A stretch of DNA of 64,000 nt, taken from assembly GCA_963768165.1 (NCBI GenBank), contig CAVYHJ010000002.1, positions 744,001 through 808,000 of the forward strand, written 5' to 3'. Below are positions 34,470-44,385 of the stretch, in pieces. This stretch comes from CAVYHJ01 sp963768165 [NCBI: uncultured bacterium]. Lineage in GTDB: Bacteria; UBP4; UBA4092. Under the pieces are notes generated by a model. That model made no database searches. It worked only from the letters and a program-made list of their open reading frames with translations, and was not told where the DNA came from. Positions within the stretch are counted from its first letter, which is position 1, and each line of letters opens with the position of its first letter. The position numbers were made by a program, and so were the translations under genes.

Positions 34470-35568
34470 TGTTCTTAGGGAACTCTGCTCCCAATGATTC
34501 AAGGGTTCGGATGGAGACCATCCTCACAACACACTTTTCTTATTTGGAATCAAGAGACAAAGGTAATGTGTACAGACATATGGCGGGTTTTTTAGAATGA
34601 GGAGATGTCTATACGTATGGCAACGACGATTCAAGAGGAACGATTACGCTGGGTATTACCTATAATAAAGAAAGAGATACGGTTAAAGGAGGTGTGTAAG
34701 ATTTGTCCACACAGCCAACGAAGTTTGGAGCGATGGGCGGCGGCGTATCGGAAAGGAGGAGAGAAGGCTTTGGAGCCGCAATCCACCCGACCCAAAACTT
34801 GTACAAAAGAAACCACTCTCCGAGTGAAAGAGAGAATTCTGGAAATCCGGAAGAAAACGAAAAAGTGCGCTCTAAAGATCCATTGGTACTTGGCCAAAGA
34901 AGGAGTGAGGATTCATGCACGGACTATCGGGAAGATCTTGAAGAAAGAAGGGTTGGTGAGGAAATATCGGGTGAAGAAAATGAAATACAAGTATTTGAAA
35001 GCACCACGATCGGTCGGTGAACTTCTAGAGATCGATGTGAAGTATGTTCCCGGAAAGGTAGCGGGACAACGCTATTATCAGTATACCGCCATTGATCTGG
35101 CGTCCCGCTGGAGACATTTGGCGGTCTATGACGAACAATCCAGTTTCCACTCTCTCCGGTTTTTAAAAGAGGTCCTGGATCGTTTCCCTCATAGAATACA
35201 AGCGATTAAAACTGACAACGGGGTGATCTTCACCAACTACTACACCGGCGTAAACAAACGCCGTGATCGAACCCTGAAAACCCTTCACCCGCTGGATGTC
35301 TTTTGCCAAGAAAGAAATATAGTGCATTATCTTATTGATCCGGGCAAGCCCGCGCAAAATGGAACCGTCGAACGAAGTCACCGGGAAGACCAGGAGAAAT
35401 TTTATGACCAAAACACCTTCCAGAACTTCCAAGACTTGCAAAATAAATTGAAACGCTGGAATATAGAATACAATCATCTGGAACATTGCGGCTTACTGGG
35501 CAAATCACCCAATGAGTTCATGGCACAATACCAAAAACCTAAACCGCCAAATGTTCGTACCTAAAACA
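34470..35568. mobile_element. IS481-family-like insertion sequence
   Basis: A 1,099-bp element. The left end begins TGTTCTTAGG; the right end, reverse-complemented, begins TGTTTTAGG. It is flanked by the 4-bp repeat CAAA (34466-34469 and 35569-35572). Transcription of its transposase is opposite to the split host genes. Excision of the element with one CAAA gives a continuous kinase-regulator reading frame on the minus strand. Confidence 0.85.
34605..35564 (+). CDS. IS481-family-like transposase
   Basis: A 319-residue transposase with N-terminal helix-turn-helix domains (about residues 20-125) and an rve integrase core. The triad is visible: Asp in GELLEIDVKYVPG, Asp in IKTDNGVIFTN and Glu in NGTVERSHREDQEKFY. 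The start at 34605 abuts a GAGGAG; ATG 34617 is better spaced from it. The frame is intact and ends 4 bases from the element's right end. Confidence 0.85.
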   Translation: MSIRMATTIQEERLRWVLPIIKKEIRLKEVCKICPHSQRSLERWAAAYRKGGEKALEPQSTRPKTCTKETTLRVKERILEIRKKTKKCALKIHWYLAKEGVRIHARTIGKILKKEGLVRKYRVKKMKYKYLKAPRSVGELLEIDVKYVPGKVAGQRYYQYTAIDLASRWRHLAVYDEQSSFHSLRFLKEVLDRFPHRIQAIKTDNGVIFTNYYTGVNKRRDRTLKTLHPLDVFCQERNIVHYLIDPGKPAQNGTVERSHREDQEKFYDQNTFQNFQDLQNKLKRWNIEYNHLEHCGLLGKSPNEFMAQYQKPKPPNVRT

Positions 35569-36624
35569 CAAAGGGGCAAAAAGGGTCACCTCTGTTCCCT
35601 GCCCCGGTGATGATTGGATTTTTAGAGAACCACCGATAGAGGCCAAACGTTCTTGAACATTAAATAGTCCGAATCCCTTTGTTTGTGTAAAATCCATTAT
35701 ATTTGATGCCATTCCAATGCCGTCATCCCCAACATCAATTTTAATAAAAGAATCCTCTTTAGCCAGAGAAATCCAGCTAGTTTTTGCGTGGGCATGCTTG
35801 ACAATATTCATTAGTAATTCCCTCACGGTCTTAAACAAAATTACCTCTATTTCATGGCCAATGGATTTCGGTTGCCGGTCATCCGTAAATTTTACTTGCA
35901 GGGAATATTTTTTCTGAAAATCCTCACAAAGCCAATCAATCGCCGATTCTATCCCCAGTTCATAGAGTATGGGTGGACTGAGTTCAAAGGTTAAAGAACG
36001 TGTAAACTGGATGGATTCTTCAATGATTTTCTGGATTTCCTCCAGTTCTTTCATCTCCCGGGAAATGGATTCTTGTTCCATGAATTGAAGCAATTTAATC
36101 CGGCAGACCGCCAAAGACTGGCTGACTTGATCATGAATGACAGTAGCGATTTCCCTTCTTTCCCGTTCCTCCAACAAAGTTAATTCCAAAGCCATAGACC
36201 GGAGTCGCATTTGATACCTTAGAATCTTTTCTTCGATCTGTTTTCGTTCTATGGCATAGCGCAATGTACGATTCAATAATTCACTATTCACTTTCCCTTT
36301 GACCAAATAATCTTGTGCCCCGCTACTCACCGCTTGTAGGGCAACCCCATCATCGTCCAACCCGGTTAATACTACGATGGGGATATGGGGTGATAGTTTA
36401 TTGATTTTGACAAAAGAATTCAACCCGTTACTATCGGGAAGGAATAAATCCAATAAGATAATATCAATATCTCCTTGAGCTAAACGTTCCAAGCCGGAGG
36501 AAAGATGGTCAACATGCTCTACATGGAATTGTTGAATCTTGGTTCCCTTCAGCAATTCTTGAATCAAGCGGACATCCCCGGGATTATCTTCAATCAACAA
36601 TACTTTTAATACTTTGTTACTCAT
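35539..36624 (-). CDS. Receiver-histidine kinase hybrid, 3' end altered by an IS
   Basis: A 361-residue soluble protein: receiver domain (about 1-125; [12 protein letters not shown], acceptor Asp in [13 protein letters not shown], Lys in DYLVKGK), coiled linker, HisKA_3 dimer domain with phospho-His164 in [12 protein letters not shown], and a HATPase_c domain ([41 protein letters not shown]). Its last residues CFRYEHLAV are encoded by the IS481-like element. Before the insertion the frame ran on without a stop into the NarL-type regulator. It overlaps the upstream CheY-like gene by 4 bases, so the two are translated together. Confidence 0.87.
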   Translation of the reverse strand: MSNKVLKVLLIEDNPGDVRLIQELLKGTKIQQFHVEHVDHLSSGLERLAQGDIDIILLDLFLPDSNGLNSFVKINKLSPHIPIVVLTGLDDDGVALQAVSSGAQDYLVKGKVNSELLNRTLRYAIERKQIEEKILRYQMRLRSMALELTLLEERERREIATVIHDQVSQSLAVCRIKLLQFMEQESISREMKELEEIQKIIEESIQFTRSLTFELSPPILYELGIESAIDWLCEDFQKKYSLQVKFTDDRQPKSIGHEIEVILFKTVRELLMNIVKHAHAKTSWISLAKEDSFIKIDVGDDGIGMASNIMDFTQTKGFGLFNVQERLASIGGSLKIQSSPGQGTEVTLFAPLCFRYEHLAV

Positions 36625-37076
36625 CTTTTTCCATTCGGCGGTAATTTAACAATTTCAAACCAGAAATTTTCAATACACTTGACCACCTTCATAAACTGAC
36701 CCAAGTCAACTGGTTTGCTTACATAGGCATTGGCGTATAGGTTATAGCTTTTCACAATATCCTGTTCCGCTTGAGAGGTGGTCAAAACGACCACGGGAAT
36801 TCGTTTTAATTTTTCATTTAATTTGATTTCTTTCAACACTTCAAAACCGGTTTTCTTGGGTAGATTCAAATCCAGTAAAATCAAATCCGGCTGAATGGCT
36901 TGAGAATATTTCCCTTGCTTATTCAGATAAGCAATGGCCTCTTCGCCATCTACCACAACAGACATAGTATTACACACTTTTGCATCTTTAAGTGCCTCTT
37001 TGGTCAACCGGACATCACCGGGATTATCTTCCACCAAGAGAATATCTATCGGCACACCTGTTTTTGTATTTTCCAT
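36621..37076 (-). CDS. CheY-like response regulator (Rcp1 type)
   Basis: A 151-residue lone receiver domain: [20 protein letters not shown], acceptor Asp in [14 protein letters not shown], Thr in [12 protein letters not shown] and Lys in NAYVSKPVD. The extra DxDxxR/GDVRLT features are those of the Rcp1 group, which pairs with phytochrome-like kinases such as the one just upstream. With no output domain it would act as a phosphate carrier to the next kinase. It starts 14 bases after the large kinase gene, behind AGGAGG, and overlaps the following gene by 4 bases. Confidence 0.9.
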   Translation of the reverse strand: MENTKTGVPIDILLVEDNPGDVRLTKEALKDAKVCNTMSVVVDGEEAIAYLNKQGKYSQAIQPDLILLDLNLPKKTGFEVLKEIKLNEKLKRIPVVVLTTSQAEQDIVKSYNLYANAYVSKPVDLGQFMKVVKCIENFWFEIVKLPPNGKR

Positions 37077-37090
37077 ATAAAAACCTCCTG

Positions 37091-39469
37091 TTAAATTGGA
37101 ATAGTAAAATAAAATGTGGCTCCTTGTTCCGGTTTTGACTCAATCCATATCTTTCCTCCATGTCGCTCCACAATTTTCCGGCACACCGCCAGACCAATTC
37201 CCGTACCGGGATATTCTGTCCGGCTATGTAAACGTTGAAAAATAATAAAGATTCGTTCTGCGTATTGCGGGTCAATGCCAATCCCATTGTCTCGAACGGA
37301 AATAACCCATTCTTTTTCTTTTTGATTTGCCGATATATTAACCTTGGGATTATTATCACTCTTGAACTTAATGGCATTACCAATTAGATTTTGAAATAAC
37401 TGAACCATTTGACTTTCGTCCGCCATTACCGTCGGTAAAGAACCATAGGTAATAGTAGCTTTATTTTCCTGAATGGATATTTGTAAATTTTCCAATACCT
37501 GGTTTAAGACCCTATCCAAGGGAATCGGGGCAAATGGTTTACCACGAGTTCCCACGCGCGAATAACTTAACAGGTCGTTAATAAGCGTTTGCATCCGTTT
37601 GGCACCATCTACGGCATAGCCAATAAATTCAGAAGCGTCCGTATCCAGTTTATCCTTATAGCGTTGTTCAAGGAGACTCATGTAACTCGATACCATGCGC
37701 AAGGGTTCTTGCAAGTCATGGGAAGCTACATAGGCGAATTGTTCCAATTCTATGTTTGACCGAGTTAAATTATCCATGGTAATGTTTAACTTTTCTTCTG
37801 CTAATTTGATTTTAGTGATATCCCGTGCCGCGGCGAATACACCCAAGGTATTCCCGTGCACATCTTTATACGTTGTCGCATTATATAAAACATCGGTTAG
37901 TTTTCCATCGCGATGTCGAATCGTAAGAGGATAATCGGTCACAAATCCTTGTTCAAAAACTTTCTGATACCCTTTTCGGGCGTTATCCGGTTCGGTAAAA
38001 TAATTAGAAAAGTCCGTTCCCATCAGCTGTTCCCGCGGGAGTCCGGTTACTTTCACTGCAGCTTCATTAATATCGGTAATCTTTCCCTCCGGACTAATCG
38101 TTACCAAGGGGTCAAGACTCGCTTCCAGCAAACTGCGGGAGTATAAAGAATTAGCCAGTAATTGATCGGATATTTTTTTACGTTCCAGAGATTGGTGATT
38201 CAGCAAGAAAAAGACAACAGATAATAAAATCAAACTAATCAAAGTACCCAACGGCAGGATAAAGAGGGCGCGTTGGTTTAATGTAGCGGATTGAGCTTGT
38301 CTTTGTTGTAATAAATTATTTTCTTCGTCCACCATGGAAACCAGTATTTGGTTGATATCCTCCGAGAGTTTTAGCCCTTGATAGGTCATGAAGAGTTGTA
38401 ATGCCGAGGCAAATCCTTGTTCATTCCGCCGGGTAATCAATTTTTGGGAAAACTGATATCTTTCCTGCATTAACGGTTCGAGAATTATTAGTTGTTGTTG
38501 TAGGCGGGGGTTATCCCGGGTTAATTTTCGAAGGGTAACAAGATTTTCCTGAGTTACTTTGGTTTTCATTAAAATGGTATCCGAAAAGGATTTATCACCC
38601 GAGAGGAGATAACTTTTGGTATTATTTTGGATAGCTATGAGGTTGGCGGATAGTTCTTGAATTTCTTTGAGGACTTCCTGGGTATGCGCTACCCACTGCG
38701 TAGCATCTACCATTTTAATAACATAATTAGAAGTGGCTATACTTACAAAAATCAATATCATTAGTGCGGAAATAAAAATTATCCTGATTTTCTTACCAAT
38801 TATCCATTTAATTTTGTATTGCCTGAAAGCCAAGCGGATAAATTCTATTCCCAATAAAATAAACAGGAAAGATGTATTCATTGCCATTAGAGTCGGATTC
38901 CACCATACATCCCCGATACCTATATAGGGAAAATATCCCAGAATGGTCAACGTACAAAGTACCGTAATCAAGAAACCCAAGATTCCCAATACGATGGGAT
39001 TGTATTTAGGCAAGATGGTTTCATTGATCAATAAAAAGGCAACCCCGGTAAATACAAAACATAGGGCAGTATTGGGTGCCATCAGAGCGGGATGAGCTGT
39101 TTTAGTGATATTTTGGACAACCAGTAATAATAATTGGCCAATCCCAAAATTCCATCCCGTTACATATTCGATTAACGATGATAACCCTATCAGGAAGACC
39201 ATCCCCGCACAAATCGCCGCAAACCGCTTTTTCCATTCATTGTCCCGTTCGGAGATTAATAACCAGAGGGCTATTCCGGACAACATAAAAGATACAGCGG
39301 TATTGGGTTGCATAGCAGTTTTACCGGGCAGGAAACTTTGTAGCATTTCAATATCCAACCCCCATCCCAACAATACAAGCAAACTTAAAACAATTAAAAG
39401 GAAACCTACTATTTGAGAATAATAATCTCCCCGGAATTTCATTGGATATTTATTATTAGGAGTTGTCAT
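37091..39469 (-). CDS. Membrane sensor histidine kinase with CHASE3-like and PAS domains
   Basis: A large sensor of about 792 residues from ATG 39469 (an open TTG lies 48 bases upstream). Seven to eight N-terminal membrane helices (about 10-235) are followed by a CHASE3-like periplasmic region (about 250-400) with its second helix, a PAS/PAC domain (about 430-550), a dimer domain with the phospho-His at about 584 ([14 protein letters not shown]) and a HATPase_c domain with N, G1 (RDNGIGID) and G2 ([11 protein letters not shown]) boxes. The [13 protein letters not shown] type H-box pairs with Rcp1-like receivers, which matches the gene just downstream. Confidence 0.87.
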   Translation of the reverse strand: MTTPNNKYPMKFRGDYYSQIVGFLLIVLSLLVLLGWGLDIEMLQSFLPGKTAMQPNTAVSFMLSGIALWLLISERDNEWKKRFAAICAGMVFLIGLSSLIEYVTGWNFGIGQLLLLVVQNITKTAHPALMAPNTALCFVFTGVAFLLINETILPKYNPIVLGILGFLITVLCTLTILGYFPYIGIGDVWWNPTLMAMNTSFLFILLGIEFIRLAFRQYKIKWIIGKKIRIIFISALMILIFVSIATSNYVIKMVDATQWVAHTQEVLKEIQELSANLIAIQNNTKSYLLSGDKSFSDTILMKTKVTQENLVTLRKLTRDNPRLQQQLIILEPLMQERYQFSQKLITRRNEQGFASALQLFMTYQGLKLSEDINQILVSMVDEENNLLQQRQAQSATLNQRALFILPLGTLISLILLSVVFFLLNHQSLERKKISDQLLANSLYSRSLLEASLDPLVTISPEGKITDINEAAVKVTGLPREQLMGTDFSNYFTEPDNARKGYQKVFEQGFVTDYPLTIRHRDGKLTDVLYNATTYKDVHGNTLGVFAAARDITKIKLAEEKLNITMDNLTRSNIELEQFAYVASHDLQEPLRMVSSYMSLLEQRYKDKLDTDASEFIGYAVDGAKRMQTLINDLLSYSRVGTRGKPFAPIPLDRVLNQVLENLQISIQENKATITYGSLPTVMADESQMVQLFQNLIGNAIKFKSDNNPKVNISANQKEKEWVISVRDNGIGIDPQYAERIFIIFQRLHSRTEYPGTGIGLAVCRKIVERHGGKIWIESKPEQGATFYFTIPI

Positions 39470-39517
39470 ATTCTTCACAACAGGCTTACTTATATTATGT
39501 CTCTTGGACGTTCCCAA

Positions 39518-39845
39518 TTTCTCACATTAGGATATTCTTATTGGGGAATAATGTCAAATGAAAAAATTATTGGGTATTGATGAATAGAAAACTTGGGATA
39601 TAATAAAACCATTGCAGATTTTATCCTCGATTCTCAAGGACAAGGATTTCAGATTGCAGAATGAAAACCGGGAAAGAATTCCCGCCTAACCCCTAAAAAA
39701 ATAGAATTTCCTATAATAACCAGTACGGACGTGTTCGGAACACGTCCGTATATTCTCCGTACTTACTCCAGTGTTCCTTCGCTACAAGTTCGCTTTACAT
39801 AGGTTGTATGTTCTGAGTTTGATATTTCAAGATAACCCAATGGAT
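39518..39845. other. Intergenic region with a REP-like palindrome
   Basis: A 328-base gap. TACGGACGTGTT (39724-39735) pairs perfectly with AACACGTCCGTA (39739-39750) across CGG, a compact 12-bp hairpin. It lies between the end of pgl and the start of the signalling cluster, both leftward, and could end the pentose phosphate transcript. Nothing else is seen; the region left of it is AT-rich. Confidence 0.5.
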
Positions 39846-40595
39846 TCAATGACTCAGCGATTGGGCAGCGGGTTGGTCGAGAAGCCAGAGAAGGTTCCCG
39901 TGAGTCGGTTGGATAAGCTGGGCGGGATATTCCTCCGTGTTTTTCGGACCTTGTAGAACCTTTTGGAGAGTTTCGGCTTTGGAATCGCCAGAGACCAGAA
40001 AAATAATATTTTCCGACTCGTTAATGACTTTGGGTGTCAGGGTAATCCGCCAGGATTTCAACCGTTCGGAATAATTTTCCGTGACCCAACGATGGTGTTC
40101 CTTGAGTGCCGGAGAATGGGGAAACAGGGAAGCCGTATGTCCGTCTTCACCCATCCCCAGTAAAACCAAGTCCAGATGATGATAGGCAGGGTCGCGGGTT
40201 TCAAATATATCTCTCAGGTCTTGTTCATAAAGTTGCGCTATTCCTTTTCTGCCTGGCGCTTCACCGGAAATCCGGTCAATATTTTTCGAGGGTATATTGA
40301 TTTTGGAAAACAGGATTTCTTTAACCATGCCGTAGTTGCTGTCAGGATGAGTCGGGAGAACACAGCGTTCATCTGCAAAAAAGATAAAGATTTTCGACCA
40401 GTCTATTTGAGAGACGTATTCCGGCGTTGTCAGGAGCGCGTATAATTCTTTAGGTGTTGCACCGCCGGATAACGCCGTGAGAAAATTTCCCTTTTGAGCG
40501 ATGGATTGTGTCCCGACTTGGATAAAATAATCCGCTGCCTTGCGGCTCAAGGTTGGTAAATCAGGATAAATTTCAACTTTCGGAGTATCCGGCAT
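39846..40595 (-). CDS. pgl: 6-phosphogluconolactonase
   Basis: A 249-residue DevB/SOL-type lactonase that opens 6-phosphogluconolactone, the second step of the oxidative pentose phosphate pathway. ALSGGATPKELYALL (about residues 41-55), IFFADERCVLPTHPDSNYGM (about 75-95) and LVLLGMGEDGHTASLFPHSP (about 143-162) are the family motifs. It begins 3 bases after opcA and is the last gene of the gnd-zwf-opcA-pgl operon. Confidence 0.93.
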   Translation of the reverse strand: MPDTPKVEIYPDLPTLSRKAADYFIQVGTQSIAQKGNFLTALSGGATPKELYALLTTPEYVSQIDWSKIFIFFADERCVLPTHPDSNYGMVKEILFSKINIPSKNIDRISGEAPGRKGIAQLYEQDLRDIFETRDPAYHHLDLVLLGMGEDGHTASLFPHSPALKEHHRWVTENYSERLKSWRITLTPKVINESENIIFLVSGDSKAETLQKVLQGPKNTEEYPAQLIQPTHGNLLWLLDQPAAQSLSH

Positions 40596-40598
40596 AAT

Positions 40599-41753
40599 TT
40601 ATAACACCGTCAAGCGAATAGCAGACTGTAGTGATTTCTCGAACACCTTATCCTGTCCAATCGATTGTAACCTAGCGCCTACATATTCCGCGTCGGAAGG
40701 AAGTTTCATAACTTGCGCCCGGGAATATAAGGATTTTCCGCCACTCTCCACTTGAATGAGCAAATGGTTACACCGGTTCATCCAATTTATAGAGAATTTC
40801 TTTAGTTCCTCTTCTTTTCCGGTAACAATTTCCAATTTAATGATTTGTTTGAGCGGAATATTCTCGTCATGGATCCGTTGAACTTCTATCGGCACGTTTC
40901 GTCCGTCCGGAGTTTTAGCGTAAAAAACATCTTTTGACGTATCCTGGGTTTTTGATTCTACCGTCCATTGTAAACGGCTGGTAAACCAACTGACGATTAA
41001 ATATATCTTGTTAGGATAGACACCCGGAGGCAGGGTGGTATTGAGATTTTTTTCTTCCCCGTTAAATTCAATTTTGATATTTTGGATATGATGAACATCT
41101 TCTCGAAATTCCGGTTTATCAAAAAGATAGGCGATGATTTCCCGCCAGACTTGAATCCTTTGCCACGCCAGGTCAATCACCGGCGTATGAAAATCAGGAT
41201 GAGCGGAGAGACGATCAATTTCCGTAAACACCTGGTTGGGATTTTCATAATCATTTGACTGTACCAAAATTTCATCGGATGCATCCGCTAATTGTGAAAA
41301 TAATTTACTATCAAACCCACCGTCTTCCCGCCACCACAGAGTGGTCGGCAAATCCGCCACCAATAAGGGGATAACCAGGCTGGGAATCTGCTGGACATCG
41401 TCCCCGGTCGCATGAATGGTGATTTGTTCACAACAAATTTGTTTGGCAGTAGATGTTTGCAGGTGACAATGCGCGGAAATCCACGCCTCGATACCCGAAA
41501 CCGGATTTCCCGGTTCCGCGTGAAGAACAATCGCCCGACAGGGATACAATTGAGTGATGGCAACAATCGGTTCACTAAACGATTCATAAATATTTTGGCG
41601 TTCGGTGTAGGCAATCAGATTATGCAGGCACGCGCGAGTTACCCCTTCGGATTCCTCCTCCGAGACATGCATGGTTTTCCAAAAGGCATGCAATTCCTCA
41701 TACAAATGAGTCACATTAACCTGAGATGGGTCGTTGGAAATTTGTGCACTCAT
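40599..41753 (-). CDS. opcA: Glucose-6-phosphate dehydrogenase assembly protein OpcA
   Basis: A 384-residue protein that matches OpcA, which helps G6PD assemble or stay active in cyanobacteria and actinobacteria. VIPLLVADLPTTLWWRED (about residues 135-152) is the family hallmark. The start is ATG 41753, which overlaps the zwf stop in TGATG and has GGAGGAG 7 bases upstream; an upstream in-frame start would run far into zwf. The tight coupling shows equimolar production with G6PD, as expected of an assembly partner. Confidence 0.88.
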   Translation of the reverse strand: MSAQISNDPSQVNVTHLYEELHAFWKTMHVSEEESEGVTRACLHNLIAYTERQNIYESFSEPIVAITQLYPCRAIVLHAEPGNPVSGIEAWISAHCHLQTSTAKQICCEQITIHATGDDVQQIPSLVIPLLVADLPTTLWWREDGGFDSKLFSQLADASDEILVQSNDYENPNQVFTEIDRLSAHPDFHTPVIDLAWQRIQVWREIIAYLFDKPEFREDVHHIQNIKIEFNGEEKNLNTTLPPGVYPNKIYLIVSWFTSRLQWTVESKTQDTSKDVFYAKTPDGRNVPIEVQRIHDENIPLKQIIKLEIVTGKEEELKKFSINWMNRCNHLLIQVESGGKSLYSRAQVMKLPSDAEYVGARLQSIGQDKVFEKSLQSAIRLTVL

Positions 41754-43306
41754 CACAATCTCCTCCATTCTCGTCCATCTTGTTCGATAAACGCATCGGA
41801 TTCCTTGGGTCCCCAAGTTCCCGCTTCATAATTGGGAAATGGAGGCGGAGAACTGGATGCCCATCCTTCCAATAGTGCCGTACCGAATTTCCACGCCGTT
41901 TCGACTTCATCAAACCGGGTGAATAATGTCGAGTCACCCAACATAGCATCCAATAGCAGGGTCTCATAGGCTTCCGGCGGGTCAATCCCAAAGGACGCAC
42001 CATATCGAAAATCCATTTTCACCGGTTGAATCCGCATACTTTGCCCCGGAATCTTGGAGCCTATCCGCATAGAGATTCCTTCATCCGGTTGGATTCGAAG
42101 AACCAGGAGATTGGGTTCAATGGAATGCCCATTCTGGGTATTGAAAAATAAATGCGGTACATTTTTAAACTGAATAGCAATCTCCGTGGAACGTTTCGGC
42201 AATCGTTTCCCGCACCGCAAATAAAACGGAACGCCTGCCCAACGCCAGTTGTCTATAAATAATTTCATGGCGACATACATTTCCGTATTCGAATTCGGAG
42301 CGACTCCTTTTTCCTGCCGGTAAGGTGGGACTTTCTGCCCATTGATAAACCCCTCGCTATATTGCCCGCGAATGGTATATTTGGCAACTTCCTCTTTCGT
42401 ATAAATCTTGAGCGCTTTCAATACTTTGACTTTCTCATCCCGCAAAGAATCCGCGTCAAACGTGACCGGTGGTTCCATTGCCACCAGACTCGCCAATTGC
42501 ATTACGTGGTTTTCCACGATATCTCGAAAAATACCCGCCTCATCGAGATAGCTGCCGCGTCCTTCCGTGCCATAAGATTCGCACATGGTAATCTGGACAT
42601 GGTCAATATATTTCTGATTCCAAATCGGTTCAAAGATTCCATTGGAAAACCGGAAGACCAAAATATTTTGTACGGTCTCTTTCCCGAGATAATGATCAAT
42701 TCTATAAATTTGCTTTTCGTCAATCACTTTGGTGATTTCGGCATTCAACTCGCGCGCGGATGAAAGGTCTCGGCCAAAGGGTTTTTCGATAATAATCCGG
42801 GAACCCGTACCTTTTGAATCCCGATTGATTAATCCCACTGCGCCAAGATTTTCCACTATTTTGGCAAAATAGGCGGGAGGAGTCGCTAGATAAAATAATC
42901 GGTTCCCTACCGTTCCATGGGTCTTGTCAATTTCTTCTAAAAGGGTTTTTAATCTTTTAAATCCTGAGATATTCTCGAAATCTGCCGTATGAAAATAAAG
43001 ACTCTTGGAAAATTGATTCCAGACCGTGGAATCAATGGGAAGACGACGGGAAAACTTCTGAACCGTCTCTCCCATTTCTTGGCGAAATGTCTCATGCTGT
43101 TTGTCACGCCGGGCGTAACCCACCACGGCAAACCGGCTGGGGAGATACCCGTCGTACGTCAAATTATAAAGGGCAGGAATTAATTTCCGGTGAGTCAAAT
43201 CACCTGTTGCACCAAAAATAACCATGGCACAAGGGTCGGGACGTTCACGTAATGTCAACCCTTCTTTTAATGGATTGTCACTGACTACAAGAGGTTCTAC
43301 CGCCAT
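41753..43306 (-). CDS. zwf: Glucose-6-phosphate 1-dehydrogenase
   Basis: A 517-residue enzyme that oxidises glucose 6-phosphate to 6-phosphogluconolactone with NADP. The Rossmann loop FGATGDLTHRKLIPALYNL lies at about residues 30-48, IIEKPFGRDL near 172, and the active-site RIDHYLGKETVQN near 203-215. Length is normal. Its stop codon overlaps the opcA start. Lies 12 bases after gnd. Confidence 0.95.
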   Translation of the reverse strand: MAVEPLVVSDNPLKEGLTLRERPDPCAMVIFGATGDLTHRKLIPALYNLTYDGYLPSRFAVVGYARRDKQHETFRQEMGETVQKFSRRLPIDSTVWNQFSKSLYFHTADFENISGFKRLKTLLEEIDKTHGTVGNRLFYLATPPAYFAKIVENLGAVGLINRDSKGTGSRIIIEKPFGRDLSSARELNAEITKVIDEKQIYRIDHYLGKETVQNILVFRFSNGIFEPIWNQKYIDHVQITMCESYGTEGRGSYLDEAGIFRDIVENHVMQLASLVAMEPPVTFDADSLRDEKVKVLKALKIYTKEEVAKYTIRGQYSEGFINGQKVPPYRQEKGVAPNSNTEMYVAMKLFIDNWRWAGVPFYLRCGKRLPKRSTEIAIQFKNVPHLFFNTQNGHSIEPNLLVLRIQPDEGISMRIGSKIPGQSMRIQPVKMDFRYGASFGIDPPEAYETLLLDAMLGDSTLFTRFDEVETAWKFGTALLEGWASSSPPPFPNYEAGTWGPKESDAFIEQDGREWRRL

Positions 43307-43318
43307 ACTCGTTTATTA

Positions 43319-44215
43319 CTATTCCTTTTTTACCGGGTGTCCACCAAACTCATTGCGTAATGCCGCAATTACTTTCGCTGCAAAAGATTCATCCTCGCGG
43401 GAGGCAAACCTAGCAAAGAGAGAAGCTGTGATCACAGGCGCAGGAACATTATGATCAATCGCTTCGAGCACTGTCCACCGCCCTTCGCCGGAATCATCAA
43501 CATACCCTTTGATAGTCTCTAATTTGGGATCTTTCTGGAATGCCAATTCCGCCAATTCCAACAGCCACGACCGCACCACGCTTCCTTGGTTCCATAAATG
43601 AGAAATTTCCGCAAAATTCAATTTATATTCGGATGCTTGCAAAATATCAAACCCCTCGGCATAGGCTTGCAGCATCCCATATTCAATTCCGTTATGTACC
43701 ATCTTTACAAAATGGCCCGATCCGCTGGGGCCGGTATAGAGGTAACCGTCTTTAGGGGCAAGGGTTTTGAATATTGGTTCCAACCTATCGAATACCGCTT
43801 TTTCTCCACCAATCATCATGCAATAGCCAACGGCATATCCCCAGATTCCGCCGCTGGTTCCCACATCCACAAAGGTCAACGATTTCTTTTTTAATTCTTC
43901 CGCCCGGCGTTTGGAATCATGAAAATTGGAGTTGCCTCCATCAATAATCGTATCTCCGGGACTTAACAATTTGGCAAGGTCATCAATGGTTTGTTGCGTG
44001 GGCGCGCCGGCAGGTACCATAATCCAGACTGCTCTGGGCGCGGAAAGTTTCTTGACCAAGTCTTCCAACGAAGTCGCGCCGGTTCCGCCATAGGATTCCA
44101 ATCCTTTGACAGCTTCCGGACTCCGGTCATACCCAACAATCTTATGTTTGCCATCCAATAAGCGATGCACCATATTCAATCCCATGCGACCCAAACCCAC
44201 AAAACCAAGTTCCAT
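43319..44215 (-). CDS. gnd: 6-phosphogluconate dehydrogenase, decarboxylating (short type)
   Basis: A 298-residue dehydrogenase that turns 6-phosphogluconate into ribulose 5-phosphate and CO2. GFVGLGRMGLNMVHRLL opens the Rossmann fold, VDVGTSGGIWGYAVGYCMMIGG (about residues 115-137) carries the substrate loop, and GSGHFVKMVHNGIEYGM (about 172-188) the catalytic Lys. The length of about 300 and GIWG rather than GGEEGAR put it in the short, GntZ/YqeC-like class, which often prefers NAD. It is the first gene of the pathway operon. Confidence 0.93.
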   Translation of the reverse strand: MELGFVGLGRMGLNMVHRLLDGKHKIVGYDRSPEAVKGLESYGGTGATSLEDLVKKLSAPRAVWIMVPAGAPTQQTIDDLAKLLSPGDTIIDGGNSNFHDSKRRAEELKKKSLTFVDVGTSGGIWGYAVGYCMMIGGEKAVFDRLEPIFKTLAPKDGYLYTGPSGSGHFVKMVHNGIEYGMLQAYAEGFDILQASEYKLNFAEISHLWNQGSVVRSWLLELAELAFQKDPKLETIKGYVDDSGEGRWTVLEAIDHNVPAPVITASLFARFASREDESFAAKVIAALRNEFGGHPVKKE

Positions 44216-44385
44216 AAAATATCCTCCTATAAAATAATAAACTATCTACGAGTAATTATTGAACCGATAACACATTATACCACGTTAAATAGAGTTTCGA
44301 GTTCCTAATCTGGGAACAACATCCCATTGGATTATACGATTTAGTATCAGTTCATATATAATAATTCATCGCTTTTAGATGGATT

